A stretch of 64,000 bases of DNA, taken from assembly GCA_023954015.1 (NCBI GenBank), contig JAMLIS010000011.1:1-64000 (forward strand). The letters run 5' to 3'. Below the pieces are notes generated by a model that searched no databases, was not told where the DNA came from, and saw only the letters and a list, made by a program, of their open reading frames with translations. The stretch is from Burkholderiaceae bacterium. GTDB lineage: Bacteria > Pseudomonadota > Gammaproteobacteria > Burkholderiales > Burkholderiaceae_E. Made by a program: the position numbers and the translations under genes. Below are positions 38,325 through 47,578 of this stretch, piece by piece. The first letter of the stretch is position 1; every line of letters begins with the position of its first letter.

Positions 38325-40451
38325 TCAGCGGACGCCCTGCACCGCAAGCTTCGCGCGCTCCCAATCCGCCACCGTCATCCCCTTCGCGACGAGTTCCTCG
38401 AGCAGCGGCGCCGGCTCCCAGTGCATCGGGCCGAAGCGGTCGCGGTACCTGCGGATTCCGTCGAGCAGGCTGGGCAACCCGATCGTCTGTGCGTGGAACA
38501 TCGGGCCGCCGCGATAGCGCGGGAATCCGTATCCGGCGGCCCAGACGACATCGATGTCGCTCGCGCGGATCGCGATCCCTTCGCCGAGGATGCGAAAGCC
38601 CTCGTTCATCAGCGGATACAGGCAGCGTTCGAGGATCTCCGTATCGTCGTGCGCACTCTGCGCGACGCCGAGCGCCTTCGCGCGCGCACGCAGGATCTCG
38701 ATCGCCTCCGGATCGTCGATCCGCGTGCGGCCTTCGTAGCGGTAATAGCCTTTGGCCGTCTTCTGTCCGAGGCGGCCCGCGTCGTACAGGGCAAAATCGG
38801 CCTGGTAGTACGTCGGGTCGGGCGGATACTTCTCCGCGTTCGCGCGGTGCACGTTCACGCCGATGTCGATGCCTGCCAGGTCGAACACGGCGAGGATTCC
38901 CATCGCCATTCCCCAGTTCTCGAGCGCGGAATCGACCTGTCGGGGGGTCGCGCCTTCGAGCACCATGCGTTCGGCCTCGCGCGCGTACCCCTCCATCATC
39001 CGGTTGCCGATGAAGCCGTAGCACACGCGCGCGAGCACCGGCGTCTTGCGCAGCCGCTTCGCCAGTTCGAGCGCGGTCCGGATCACTTCGGGCGAGGTGT
39101 CCTTCGTGCGCACGACCTCGAGCAACGGCATCACGTTCGCCGGCGAGAAGAAATGCAGTCCGACCACGTCGTGCGGCCGACGCGTGGCGGCGGCGATCTC
39201 GTTCACGTCGAGCGTCGAGGTGTTCGTCGCCAGCACCGCACCCGGTTTCACGACTTCGTCGAGCTTCGCGAAGATCTGCTTCTTCAGTGCGAGGTCCTCG
39301 AACACGGCTTCGACGACGACGTCGGCTTCGCCGAGCGCACCGGCATCGAGCGTGCCGGTGATCAGCGCCATGCGCCTGGCCCTCGCGTCGTCGGCCAGCC
39401 GTCCGCGCCGGACCATCGAGTCGTAGGTCTTCGCCACGTTCGCCATGCCGCGCTCGAGCGCCTCGCGGCTGCCGTCGAGCACGGTCACCGGGATGCCGGC
39501 GTTGGCGAAGCAGATCGCGATTCCGCCGCCCATGGTGCCGGCGCCGACGATGCCGCCGCTCCCGAGCGGACGCGCCTTCGCCGACGCGGGGATGTCGGGC
39601 ACCTTTCGCGTCTCCCGTTCGGCGAAGAACAGATGCACGAGAGCCTTCGATTCGATCGTCGCCTTCGCTTCGTCGACGAGCTTCGTCTCGTAGACGAGCC
39701 CTTCGTCGATCGGCAGGCGCACCGCCGCGCGGACTGCCTCGATCGCGGTATGCGCAGCGCGCCGGTTGCGGTATTGCGTGTTCGCCTGCTCGACGAAGCG
39801 CGCGACGATCTCGGCGCCGGCACTCGCCGGATCGACCGCCAAGCGCCCGGTCCTGCGCGGCTCGATGCCTCGATCGGCGAGCGAGCGCGCGTAGTCGACG
39901 GCCCCGGCGAGCAGGTCGCCTTCGATCACCCGGTCGAGGAAGCCGTAGCGCTGCCCGGTGCCGGTGTCGACCGGTTTCGCCGACAGCACCATTTCGAGCG
40001 TGCGCTCCACGCCGATCAGCCGTGGCAGGCGCTGCGTACCGCCGGCGCCGGGAATGATTCCGAGCGTGACCTCCGGCAGTGCGAAGCGGGTACCGGGCGA
40101 CGCGACGCGATAGTGGCAGGCGAGCGCGATCTCGAAGCCGCCGCCCATCACCGTGCCGTGCATTGCCGCGACGACCGGACACGGCAGGTTCTCGATGCCG
40201 TCGAACAGCGTCCGGTATTCCTCTTCCTTCGGCGGTCCGGAGAATTCGCCGATGTCCGCGCCCGAGAAGAACGTGCTTCCGTCGCAGGCGAGAACGACGG
40301 CACGCAGGTCGTCGCGCGCCTGCAGTTGCGCGAGCGCATCGAACAGCGCACGCCGAACCTTCGCGTCGATCGTGTTCACCGGCGGATTGTTCACGCGAAC
40401 CGTGGCGACGCCGGTGGCGTCGACCTCGAGTCGCACGATCGGATCGCTCAT
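38325..40451 (-). CDS. Bifunctional enoyl-CoA hydratase / 3-hydroxyacyl-CoA dehydrogenase (FadB/FadJ type)
   Basis: 708 residues. The N-terminal crotonase domain (1-190) shows FFSGADIGEF and CHGTVMGGGFEIAL-like oxyanion and Glu regions, then a linker. The NAD-binding domain starts near 300 at GGIVGAGTMGGGIAICFANAG; the dehydrogenase catalytic region is GLHFFSPANVMPLLEVV, and GYGFPRYRGGPMFH marks the C-terminus. It performs the middle two steps of fatty-acid beta-oxidation. ATG at 40451 with AAGGAG. No thiolase gene is adjacent; the fadA partner must be elsewhere. Confidence 0.93.
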   Translation of the reverse strand: MSDPIVRLEVDATGVATVRVNNPPVNTIDAKVRRALFDALAQLQARDDLRAVVLACDGSTFFSGADIGEFSGPPKEEEYRTLFDGIENLPCPVVAAMHGTVMGGGFEIALACHYRVASPGTRFALPEVTLGIIPGAGGTQRLPRLIGVERTLEMVLSAKPVDTGTGQRYGFLDRVIEGDLLAGAVDYARSLADRGIEPRRTGRLAVDPASAGAEIVARFVEQANTQYRNRRAAHTAIEAVRAAVRLPIDEGLVYETKLVDEAKATIESKALVHLFFAERETRKVPDIPASAKARPLGSGGIVGAGTMGGGIAICFANAGIPVTVLDGSREALERGMANVAKTYDSMVRRGRLADDARARRMALITGTLDAGALGEADVVVEAVFEDLALKKQIFAKLDEVVKPGAVLATNTSTLDVNEIAAATRRPHDVVGLHFFSPANVMPLLEVVRTKDTSPEVIRTALELAKRLRKTPVLARVCYGFIGNRMMEGYAREAERMVLEGATPRQVDSALENWGMAMGILAVFDLAGIDIGVNVHRANAEKYPPDPTYYQADFALYDAGRLGQKTAKGYYRYEGRTRIDDPEAIEILRARAKALGVAQSAHDDTEILERCLYPLMNEGFRILGEGIAIRASDIDVVWAAGYGFPRYRGGPMFHAQTIGLPSLLDGIRRYRDRFGPMHWEPAPLLEELVAKGMTVADWERAKLAVQGVR

Positions 40452-40534
40452 CGCGTTTCTCCTTCGTACGGGACGGAATCGGTTACAAAGCATAACCGAT
40501 GCCGAAAAGCGACAACGGTTCGGCGCCTGCTCGA

Positions 40535-42061
40535 CTAGCGAAACAGCAGCGTCGCCAGCCCGAGAAAGATCAGGAAGCCCATGCTGTCGGTGCTGAACGT
40601 GAGCAGCACCGACGAACCGAGCGCGGGGTCGCGCCCGAGCCGCTCGAGCGTCAGCGGAACGACGAGCGCGATGATCGCGCCCACGAGCAGGTTCAGCAGC
40701 ATGGCGAGCGTCATCGTCATGCCGAGCAGGGCGCCGTAGGGCGTGTCGCGATACAGCAGCCACGCGCCCACGCCGGCGATGCCGCCCCAGACGATGCCGT
40801 TGAGCGCGGCAATGGCGAGTTCCTTGCCGAGCAGGCGGCGGGCGTTGCCGGCGTTCACCTGGCCGAATGCGATCGACCGGATGATCAGCGTCATCGTCTG
40901 GTTGCCGGAATTGCCGGCGATTCCCGCGACGATCGGCATCAGCGTCGCCAGCGCGACGACGCGCTCGATCGTTCCCTCGAAGGCGTCGATCACGCGCGAG
41001 GCGATGAACGCGGTGCACAGGTTCAGCGCGAGCCACAGCCAGCGGTTGCGCGCCGACGCCCAGACGCTGGAGAAGAGGTCCTCCTCTTCGCGCAGGCCGG
41101 CCTTGGCGAGCATCTCCGACTCGGCTTCCTCGCGGATCAAATCGAGCACCTCGGCCACCGTCACGCGCCCGATCACGCGATTGCCGGAGTCGACCACCGG
41201 CGCGGAGACGAGGTCGTAGCGCTCGAATGCCTGCGCGGCATCGAGCGCGTCGTCGAGCGTCTGCAGCGTGAGCACGTCGCGCTGCATGACGTCCTCGACC
41301 TGCACCTCGGGCTGGTTGATCAGCAGACGGTCGAGCGGCAGCGATCCCTGCAACTCGCCGCGCTCGTCGACGACGTAGACCTGGTCGGTGTGATCGGGCA
41401 GCTCGTCGAGTCGTCGCAGCTCGCGCAGCACCATGTCGAGCGTGTATTCGCGGCGCACGGTGATCGCCTCGAAATCCATCAGCTCGCCGACCGAGCCTTC
41501 CGGGAAGGACATCGACGCGCGCAGCTGCTCGCGCTCCTGCTGCGTCAGGCCGCGGCGCACCTCGTCGACGACGTCGAGCGGCAGGTCGGGCGCCAGCTCG
41601 GCGATCTCGTCGGCGTCGAGCGTCTCGATCGCCTCGACGAGCTCGGTGCGATCCATCGAGCGGATCAGCGTCTCGCGCACCGAGTCGGAGACCTCGAGCA
41701 GGATCTCGCCGTCCTTCTCGGACTGCACGAGGTCCCAGACGAGCATCCGGTCGTGCTGCGGCAACGCCTCGAGGATGTACGCGATGTCCGCCGGGTGCAG
41801 CCGCCGGATGCGCGCGCCGAGGTCGTGCAGGTACTGCTGGTCGATCGGCGCCGAATCGGCGCCGGCGGCACCGGCGTCCTCGTCGTCGTCGCGCTCGCGC
41901 TCGGCGGCTTCGACGGTCAGGTTGTGCCGGCGAAGCAGCTCCTGCACCGCGGAGAGCGCGCGCGAAGCCTCCTCGGGGTCGCGCGGCTGCGCGGCTCGCG
42001 GGCTCGCTTCGGATCGATCGACGGCGGCCTCGGGCGCGTCGTCGAGCTCGTGCTCGGCCAT
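40535..42061 (-). CDS. mgtE: Magnesium transporter MgtE
   Basis: 508 residues. An acidic N-tail is followed by the superhelical N domain (about 80-215), two CBS domains (SVGELMDFEAITVRREYTLD and VEDVMQRDVLTLQTLDDAL), the plug helix and five transmembrane helices. The transport core shows MPIVAGIAGNSGNQT, with the conserved Asn/Asp residues of the pore. The channel is Mg2+-gated by its CBS domains. It follows the mtgA gene on the same strand after 17 bases (mtgA end 42079), but in the opposite order of transcription (mgtE is downstream), so it may be the last gene of that run. Confidence 0.95.
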   Translation of the reverse strand: MAEHELDDAPEAAVDRSEASPRAAQPRDPEEASRALSAVQELLRRHNLTVEAAERERDDDEDAGAAGADSAPIDQQYLHDLGARIRRLHPADIAYILEALPQHDRMLVWDLVQSEKDGEILLEVSDSVRETLIRSMDRTELVEAIETLDADEIAELAPDLPLDVVDEVRRGLTQQEREQLRASMSFPEGSVGELMDFEAITVRREYTLDMVLRELRRLDELPDHTDQVYVVDERGELQGSLPLDRLLINQPEVQVEDVMQRDVLTLQTLDDALDAAQAFERYDLVSAPVVDSGNRVIGRVTVAEVLDLIREEAESEMLAKAGLREEEDLFSSVWASARNRWLWLALNLCTAFIASRVIDAFEGTIERVVALATLMPIVAGIAGNSGNQTMTLIIRSIAFGQVNAGNARRLLGKELAIAALNGIVWGGIAGVGAWLLYRDTPYGALLGMTMTLAMLLNLLVGAIIALVVPLTLERLGRDPALGSSVLLTFSTDSMGFLIFLGLATLLFR

Positions 42062-42078
42062 CGGGGTTCGCCGTGTTC

Positions 42079-42807
42079 TCAGGGGGGATCGACCGCGCCC
42101 ATCCGGCGCGAGACGATTGCGGCACGCCGGGCCAGCACTGGCGACTCCGGGTGGGCGTCATAGTAGCGCGGCCGCGGCAGCATCGCCGCCATGCGCGCAG
42201 CCTGTCCGCGGGCGAGTTGCGCCGCCGAGACGCCGTAGTGATGCCGCGCGCCGGCTTCGGCGCCGAACACGCCGACGCCCCACTCGGCCACGTTCAGGTA
42301 CAGCTCGAGGATGCGCCGCTTGGTCATCACCGTCTCGATCATGTAGGCGATGACCAGCTCCTGCGCCTTGCGCAGGTAGCTGCGCTCGCCCGACAGGAAC
42401 AGGTTCTTCGCGAGCTGCATCGTGATCGTGGAGCCGCCGAACACGACGCGTCCCTTGCGCCGGTTGCGCTCGCGCGCGCGCTCGATCGCGTCCCAGTCGA
42501 CGCCGTCGTGATCGCTGAAGCTCGCGTCCTCGGAGGCGATCACCGCGCGCGCGAGGTTCGGCGAGATCCGCTCGTAGTCGACCCAGCGATGCCGCAATTC
42601 GCGCTTCGGGTCCGATTCGCGCAGGCGCGCCATTTCGGTGCGCATGAACCGCGTCGAGGCCGGGTCGAAGCGGCTCCACCACAGCACGTGCGCGAAATAC
42701 CACAGCTGCAGCAGGAGCACGGCGCAACCGAGCAGCGTCAGGCTCGACGCGACCCAGCGCAACGGGCGCCGTCGGCTCGCGGCGCGCGCTCGGGCCTTGC
42801 GCTTCAT
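42079..42807 (-). CDS. mtgA: Monofunctional biosynthetic peptidoglycan transglycosylase
   Basis: 242 residues. One N-terminal membrane anchor (about 20-40) is followed by a GT51 domain: the catalytic Glu in ASEDASFSDHDGVDW, GGSTITMQLAKNLFL, and KRRILELYLNVAEWG. It polymerises glycan strands from lipid II. The ATG overlaps the aroE stop (ATGA). It is the last gene of the rnb-tonB-aroE-mtgA chain before mgtE. Confidence 0.95.
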   Translation of the reverse strand: MKRKARARAASRRRPLRWVASSLTLLGCAVLLLQLWYFAHVLWWSRFDPASTRFMRTEMARLRESDPKRELRHRWVDYERISPNLARAVIASEDASFSDHDGVDWDAIERARERNRRKGRVVFGGSTITMQLAKNLFLSGERSYLRKAQELVIAYMIETVMTKRRILELYLNVAEWGVGVFGAEAGARHHYGVSAAQLARGQAARMAAMLPRPRYYDAHPESPVLARRAAIVSRRMGAVDPP

Positions 42808-43661
42808 CGCGACGGCGGTCGCTGCGCGTGTTCGGCCTGCAGCGCTTCGCGCAGCGCCCGGTACACGGGTTCGGTCTGCGGCCGGGCGCCGTGCCAGGCG
42901 AAGAACGACTCCGCGGCCTGCTCGACGAGCATGCCGAGACCGTCGTCGGCGCGGCGGCAACCGGCGGCGCGCGCCTGCCGGACGAATGCCGTAGGCGCCG
43001 CCGCGTAGAACAGATCGTAGGCGAGCGTGGCGGCGGCGAATACTTCGTCGGCCAAAGGAACGGGTTCGTCGCGAAGACCGCTGCCGCTGGCCTCGACGAT
43101 CAGGTCGAAGCCGGGTTCGATCGCATCGAGCGGGACGAACACCGGATGCACCGCGCGCGTCGCGAACTTCTCGACGAGGCGTTCGGCGTTCGCCCGACTG
43201 CGGTTGGCGACGACGAGGCGGGCGGCGCCCGCATCGAGCAGCGGCCCGACGACGCCGCGCGCCGCGCCGCCGGCGCCGAGCAGCAGCACCGCGCGTCCGC
43301 GCAGCGCGAAGCCGAGCCGCTCGCCGAGATCGCGAACGAGGCCGGCTCCATCGGTGTTGTCGCCCCAGGCGCCGGCGGCGCCGTCGTCGAAGCGCAGCGT
43401 GTTCACGGCGCCCGCCTCGGCGGCGCGCGCGCTGCGATGCGCGGCCCAGGCGAAGGCGTCGAGCTTGAACGGCACCGTCACGTTCAGTCCGCTGCCTCCG
43501 GCATCGCGAAAGCGCTCTACCGCTTCGACGAAACCGTCGAGCGGCGCGAGGATCCGTCCGTATTCCAGGTCGATGCCGGTCTGGCGCGCGAACTGCGCGT
43601 GGATCGCCGGCGAGCGGCTGTGCTCGACCGGATTGCCGATGACGGCGTAGCGCCGGCTCAT
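42804..43661 (-). CDS. aroE: Shikimate dehydrogenase
   Basis: 285 residues; NADP-dependent reduction of 3-dehydroshikimate. Seen: NPVEHSRSPAIHAQFA, the substrate site NVTVPFKLDAF, WGDNTDGAGLV, and the Rossmann motif LLGAGGAARGVV; VANRSRANAERL shows the Arg that prefers NADP. ATG at 43661 overlaps the tonB stop; the stop overlaps the mtgA ATG. It is one of three shikimate-pathway genes in the window, none of them adjacent to each other. Confidence 0.96.
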   Translation of the reverse strand: MSRRYAVIGNPVEHSRSPAIHAQFARQTGIDLEYGRILAPLDGFVEAVERFRDAGGSGLNVTVPFKLDAFAWAAHRSARAAEAGAVNTLRFDDGAAGAWGDNTDGAGLVRDLGERLGFALRGRAVLLLGAGGAARGVVGPLLDAGAARLVVANRSRANAERLVEKFATRAVHPVFVPLDAIEPGFDLIVEASGSGLRDEPVPLADEVFAAATLAYDLFYAAAPTAFVRQARAAGCRRADDGLGMLVEQAAESFFAWHGARPQTEPVYRALREALQAEHAQRPPSR

Positions 43662-44680
43662 TGCTGCCGGGTGTCGCGCGCGGCGGCGGCGGTACGCGCG
43701 CGCTGCGCCGGCCTGCTCTTGCGTTCGGAGGCGGACGCAGGCGCGGCGGCAGGCGCTTGCGGATCTTCTGCGAGAGCGTCCGATCGCACCGAGGCCGTCT
43801 GCAGCATGTCGTTGGTGAAGTTCCACGTCCGCACGATCTGCAGGATGTCGCCGTCGCGCGCCATCTCGGGCGTGAAGCGCTCGTAGGGCGCGCCGGCCAG
43901 CACGATCTCGCGCACCGCGCGGTTGAGCACCTCGTGCTTCGACTTGCGATTGAAGACGATGTCGACCACGTTGCCGCCCCGGCCGATCTCCACCGTGATG
44001 ATCAGCGTGCCGTAGATGCGTCCGCGCGCCTCGCGCGGATAGCGCTCGGTGCCGATCCGCTCGATGCGTTCGGCCCAGTCGTCGACGTAGCGCGCGTAGC
44101 TCACGCCGGTGGCGTTCACGCCGTAGGTGAGACGCTTGGGTCGCTTGTTGTAGTCGGAGACCTGCCGGTCGATCTGCGCCTGCAGGCGCGCGACCGCCGC
44201 GTCGACGTCGACCGCGTCGCGCCCCGGCTCGACGACCGGCGCCGGCTCGACCGGCTCGTCGCGCTGGACGTACGACTGCGGGCCGCGCGCGAGCGCGAGC
44301 AGCTGGCGCTGCTGCGCCTCGAGCTCGGCCACGCGCCGGCGTTGCAGCGCGACCGCGTCGCCGTCCTGCACCGTCGCCTGCGCCGGCAGCGGCGAACGCG
44401 CGCGACCGTGCTCGTGTTCGCCCCCGCCGACGAGGTTCTCCTGCGCGAGCAATTCGGGCTTCAGCGGCCGCGCTTCGGTCTTCGCATTGACCAGCACCAC
44501 TTCGAGCTGGGGATCGATCGGCGCGAAGGACACCGGCGCGGGCGGCGCGAAACGCAGCGCGAGCGCGAGCGCGTGCAGCACGATCGAGAAGCCGATCGCG
44601 AACGCCAGCGGATCGCGGCGCCACAACGCGGCGACCCCGCCGGCGGGCGCCGACTCGAAGCTGCGCACGAGGCGCCTCAT
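43658..44680 (-). CDS. TonB-family energy-transducing protein
   Basis: 340 residues. One transmembrane segment near 26-44 (DPLAFAIGFSIVLHALALAL), a long periplasmic region with a coiled Glu/Gln/Arg-rich stretch (RRRVAELEAQQRQLLALARG), then a TonB C-terminal domain (GTLIITVEIGRGGNVVDI ... GDILQIVRTWNF). No exbB or exbD lies beside it, and the Pro-rich spacer of classical TonB is missing. It is therefore a TonB-like protein; which receptor it serves is unknown. Both ends overlap neighbours by ATGA. Confidence 0.88.
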   Translation of the reverse strand: MRRLVRSFESAPAGGVAALWRRDPLAFAIGFSIVLHALALALRFAPPAPVSFAPIDPQLEVVLVNAKTEARPLKPELLAQENLVGGGEHEHGRARSPLPAQATVQDGDAVALQRRRVAELEAQQRQLLALARGPQSYVQRDEPVEPAPVVEPGRDAVDVDAAVARLQAQIDRQVSDYNKRPKRLTYGVNATGVSYARYVDDWAERIERIGTERYPREARGRIYGTLIITVEIGRGGNVVDIVFNRKSKHEVLNRAVREIVLAGAPYERFTPEMARDGDILQIVRTWNFTNDMLQTASVRSDALAEDPQAPAAAPASASERKSRPAQRARTAAAARDTRQQ

Positions 44681-46659
44681 CGCAGCGCCGGTTCGGCGAG
44701 CGCATCCTCGCCTTCGTCGTGCCCGCCGCCGTCGCCGGGCTCCGCGTCGATCGCGACGTCGTCCGCCACCGCGGCGGCTGCCCGCAGTTCGACGAAACGG
44801 GCCTGCACCGAAAGGTCGATCTCGTCGGTGTCGAGCAGTTCGACGACGATGCGCCGCCCCGGCGCCAGCGCCGGCATCGTCGCCAGCCGGAAATACAGCG
44901 GTGCGTCGGCCAACCGCACGAGGTCGTCGCGCACGACGACCGCGTCGGCGCGACGCATGCGCTGCTGCTCGATCCAGCGCAGGCACCAGTAGCGTTCCAT
45001 GCGCTGCTGGAACTCGAGATACGCGCCGTAGCGCGCCTCGAAGGCCGAGACGATCGAGAAGAGCTCCGTGTCGTTCGCCGCCAGCGGCGGCTTGCGCCCG
45101 GCAAGCACGGCGAGCAGCTGCCGCTGGTTGACGAGGTCGACGTAGCGGCGCAGCGGCGACGTCGACCACATGTAGTAGTCGACGCCCAGCCCCTGGTGCG
45201 GCGCTGCGTGCGTGGCCGTGCGCACGCGGCCTGCCTGCTGCGAGCGGAACACGCCCGGCACGCGTGCCAGCGACAGCAGGCGTGCCCATTCGCTGTTGGC
45301 GAGGATCATCGCCTCGGCGACGATCCGGTCGAGCGGCTCGTCGCGGCGGCGCTGCACGATGCGCACGCGCTCGACTTCGCCGTCGCGATCGAGGTAGAAG
45401 CTGAAGTCGGCGCCGGAGCGCGGCTCGGGCCGTCCGCGCACGCGCTCGCGCTGGGCCGAGAGCGCCTTCGCCAGCCGCCAGAGCACGCGCATCGCGTCCG
45501 CGCGCGGATGATCGATTGCCGCGCCCGAGCCGAGCGAGGCCTCGTCGAAACGCGCATCGAGCGCGTCGTGCCGCAGGTTGTCGGCAACGGTGATCCGCTC
45601 CGCTCGGGTGGTCTTCGAGACGATGCGCTCGCCGTCCGCGTCGACGTCGACGTACAGCGACAACGCCGCGACCTCGCGTCCGGCATCGAGCGAGAACGCG
45701 GCGATCGTCGGCTGCGGCAGCATCGTGATCTTGTCGCCGGGCAGGTAGACGGTGGCCATGCGCGCGCGCGCCAGCGCGTCGATTTCCCCGCCGTGCTCGA
45801 TCGCCACGCCGGGCGCGGCCACGTGGATGCCGACGCGCCATCCGCCCCGCGGCAGCGGCTGCACCGACAGGCAGTCGTCGATCTCGATCGTCGTCGAATC
45901 GTCGATCGAGAAGGCGTCGACGTCGGCGCGCGGCAGCGCGTCGATCGCGCGTCGCGCATCGGCCAGCGCATCGCCGTGCAGCGCAACGCCGAAGCCCTGC
46001 GGAAAGTGCTCGGCCTCGAAGCGCGCCACGTGCATCGCGCGCGGCGACTCGAAGGCGCCCAGCGCGCACAGCAGCCGCTCGGGCGTCGGACGTTCGGCGG
46101 ACAGCGAAAGCTCGAGCGCCTTCCACGCGACCGAACTCCGGTCGGGTCGTGCCAGCAGCTGCGCCGCCTGCACGGCGACCTCCTCGGGCAGCTCGCCGCG
46201 GCGCATCGCCTGGGCGTGCGCCTCGATGCGCTCCTGTTCGCGTCGCCGCCGTTCGAGCGTGGCGAGCGCCGAACGCAGCACCTCGGGCGGCGCCGGGCGG
46301 TATCGGCCGCGTCCCTTGCGATGGAAGTGCACCGGCGCGGAATGCAGCTTCAGCAGCAACGCCGCCGCCTCGACCGCATCGGAGCGATGTCCGTGGTATT
46401 CGTCGGCGAGCTCGCCGAAACCGAATTCCGCCTGCGGCGCGCACTCCCACAGGAAGTCGACGTCGATCGAATCGGCCAGCCGGCGAGCGGCGGGAATCAG
46501 CGCGTCGGGCGCCGGCGCGTCGAAGCGAAGGAGCACGTGGCTCGCCTTGACCTTCACGCGCTTGCCGCTGGATGTCTCGACCTGCAGGCTGCCGCCGGTC
46601 TCCGACAATGCGGTGCCGGCGCGAAAATCGCCGTTGTCCTCGAACAGGAGATGCTTCAT
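44677..46659 (-). CDS. RNase II / RNase R family 3'-5' exoribonuclease
   Basis: 660 residues. The RNB catalytic domain shows the acidic metal site DDSTTIEIDDCLSVQ and GWRVGIHVAAPG, followed by YMWSTSPLRRYVDLVNQRQL near the C-terminus. N-terminal cold-shock-like segments are short (VKVKASHVLLRF) and no clear S1 tail follows, typical of the betaproteobacterial RNB group. ATG at 46659; a GTG at 46680 preceded by GGGGA is an alternative start. The stop overlaps tonB, beginning the ATGA-linked run. Confidence 0.92.
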   Translation of the reverse strand: MKHLLFEDNGDFRAGTALSETGGSLQVETSSGKRVKVKASHVLLRFDAPAPDALIPAARRLADSIDVDFLWECAPQAEFGFGELADEYHGHRSDAVEAAALLLKLHSAPVHFHRKGRGRYRPAPPEVLRSALATLERRRREQERIEAHAQAMRRGELPEEVAVQAAQLLARPDRSSVAWKALELSLSAERPTPERLLCALGAFESPRAMHVARFEAEHFPQGFGVALHGDALADARRAIDALPRADVDAFSIDDSTTIEIDDCLSVQPLPRGGWRVGIHVAAPGVAIEHGGEIDALARARMATVYLPGDKITMLPQPTIAAFSLDAGREVAALSLYVDVDADGERIVSKTTRAERITVADNLRHDALDARFDEASLGSGAAIDHPRADAMRVLWRLAKALSAQRERVRGRPEPRSGADFSFYLDRDGEVERVRIVQRRRDEPLDRIVAEAMILANSEWARLLSLARVPGVFRSQQAGRVRTATHAAPHQGLGVDYYMWSTSPLRRYVDLVNQRQLLAVLAGRKPPLAANDTELFSIVSAFEARYGAYLEFQQRMERYWCLRWIEQQRMRRADAVVVRDDLVRLADAPLYFRLATMPALAPGRRIVVELLDTDEIDLSVQARFVELRAAAAVADDVAIDAEPGDGGGHDEGEDALAEPALR

Positions 46660-46713
46660 CTGCGGGGGGCCTGTTCCCACTACGATCGTCCCCGCGCCGG
46701 GGCCTGCCGGCCG

Positions 46714-46719
46714 ATTATA
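46714..46719 (-). promoter_or_regulatory. Perfect -10 element for the rnb operon
   Basis: On the minus strand TATAAT (46719-46714) lies 55 bases upstream of the rnb ATG. No good -35 is seen 16-18 bases further upstream, so it may be factor-assisted. It would drive rnb-tonB-aroE-mtgA and perhaps mgtE. Confidence 0.45.
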
Positions 46720-46838
46720 GAGGGGCCGGTGCGAGCGGACGGCAGCGCGACGGGCGCTCGCACGCCGCGCGGCGCCCGATCGCCGCCCGTCGGCGACGCG
46801 GGGGCCGACCGCTCACCGGCGCGCGCCACGCACGCCGC

Positions 46839-47578
46839 TCAAAGCATGATTCCGCCCGAAACCTCGATGACGGCGCCGTTGACGTAGGCCGCCTCGTCGC
46901 TCGCCAGGAAGGCGTAGACGTTGGCGATCTCCTCGGGCTCGCCGAGCCGGCCGAGCGGAACCTTGTCGATCGTCTTCTGCATCACCGCCGGCGGGATCGA
47001 CGCGAGGATCGGCGTCCTCACGAAGCCCGGGCACACGGCGATCGCGCGCACGCCCTTCGGTCCCAGCTCGCGCGCCCAGGTCTTCGTGAACGCGATGACG
47101 CCGGCCTTCGTCGCGGCGTAGTTCGTCTGTCCGAAGTTGCCGTACAGGCCGACCACCGACGACGCGTTCAGGATCACGCCGGAGCCCTGGCGGACCATCG
47201 TGTCGGCCACGGCCTGCGTGCACAGGAACACGCCCTTGAGGTTCACGTCGATCACGCGATCGAACTGCTCCTCGCTCATCTTCACGAGACGCGCATCCTG
47301 CGTGATGCCGGCGTTGTTGACCAGGCAGTCGATGCGCCCGAAGGCATCGAGCGTCGCCGCTGCCATCGCAGCGACGCTGGCGCGATCGGTGACGTCCACG
47401 CGCACGCCGAGCGCGCGCGCGCCGGCCTCGCCGAGCGAAGCCGCGGCCTCGTCGACGTGGCCCGGTCGAGGTCGGCGACGACCACCGCCGCGCCTTCGCC
47501 GGCGAACTTGCGCGCCGTCGCCATGCCGATGCCGCCGGTGGCTCCGGTGACGATCGCGATCTTGCCTTTCAGTCTCAT
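46839..47578 (-). pseudogene. SDR-family 3-oxoacyl-ACP reductase / acetoacetyl-CoA reductase (FabG-like) with a frameshift
   Basis: The N-terminus is in one frame ([20 protein letters not shown], with the nucleotide motif TGxxxGIG) and runs to DLDRA. Near 47459-47463 the reading switches frame and continues as [17 protein letters not shown] through the catalytic [22 protein letters not shown] (Ser, Tyr, Lys) to the usual ending [10 protein letters not shown]. Restoring one C in the run GGGCC(C)AC makes a single 246-residue enzyme. This is either a real one-base deletion or a homopolymer sequencing error. The start overlaps the mpl stop (ATGA). Confidence 0.88.
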
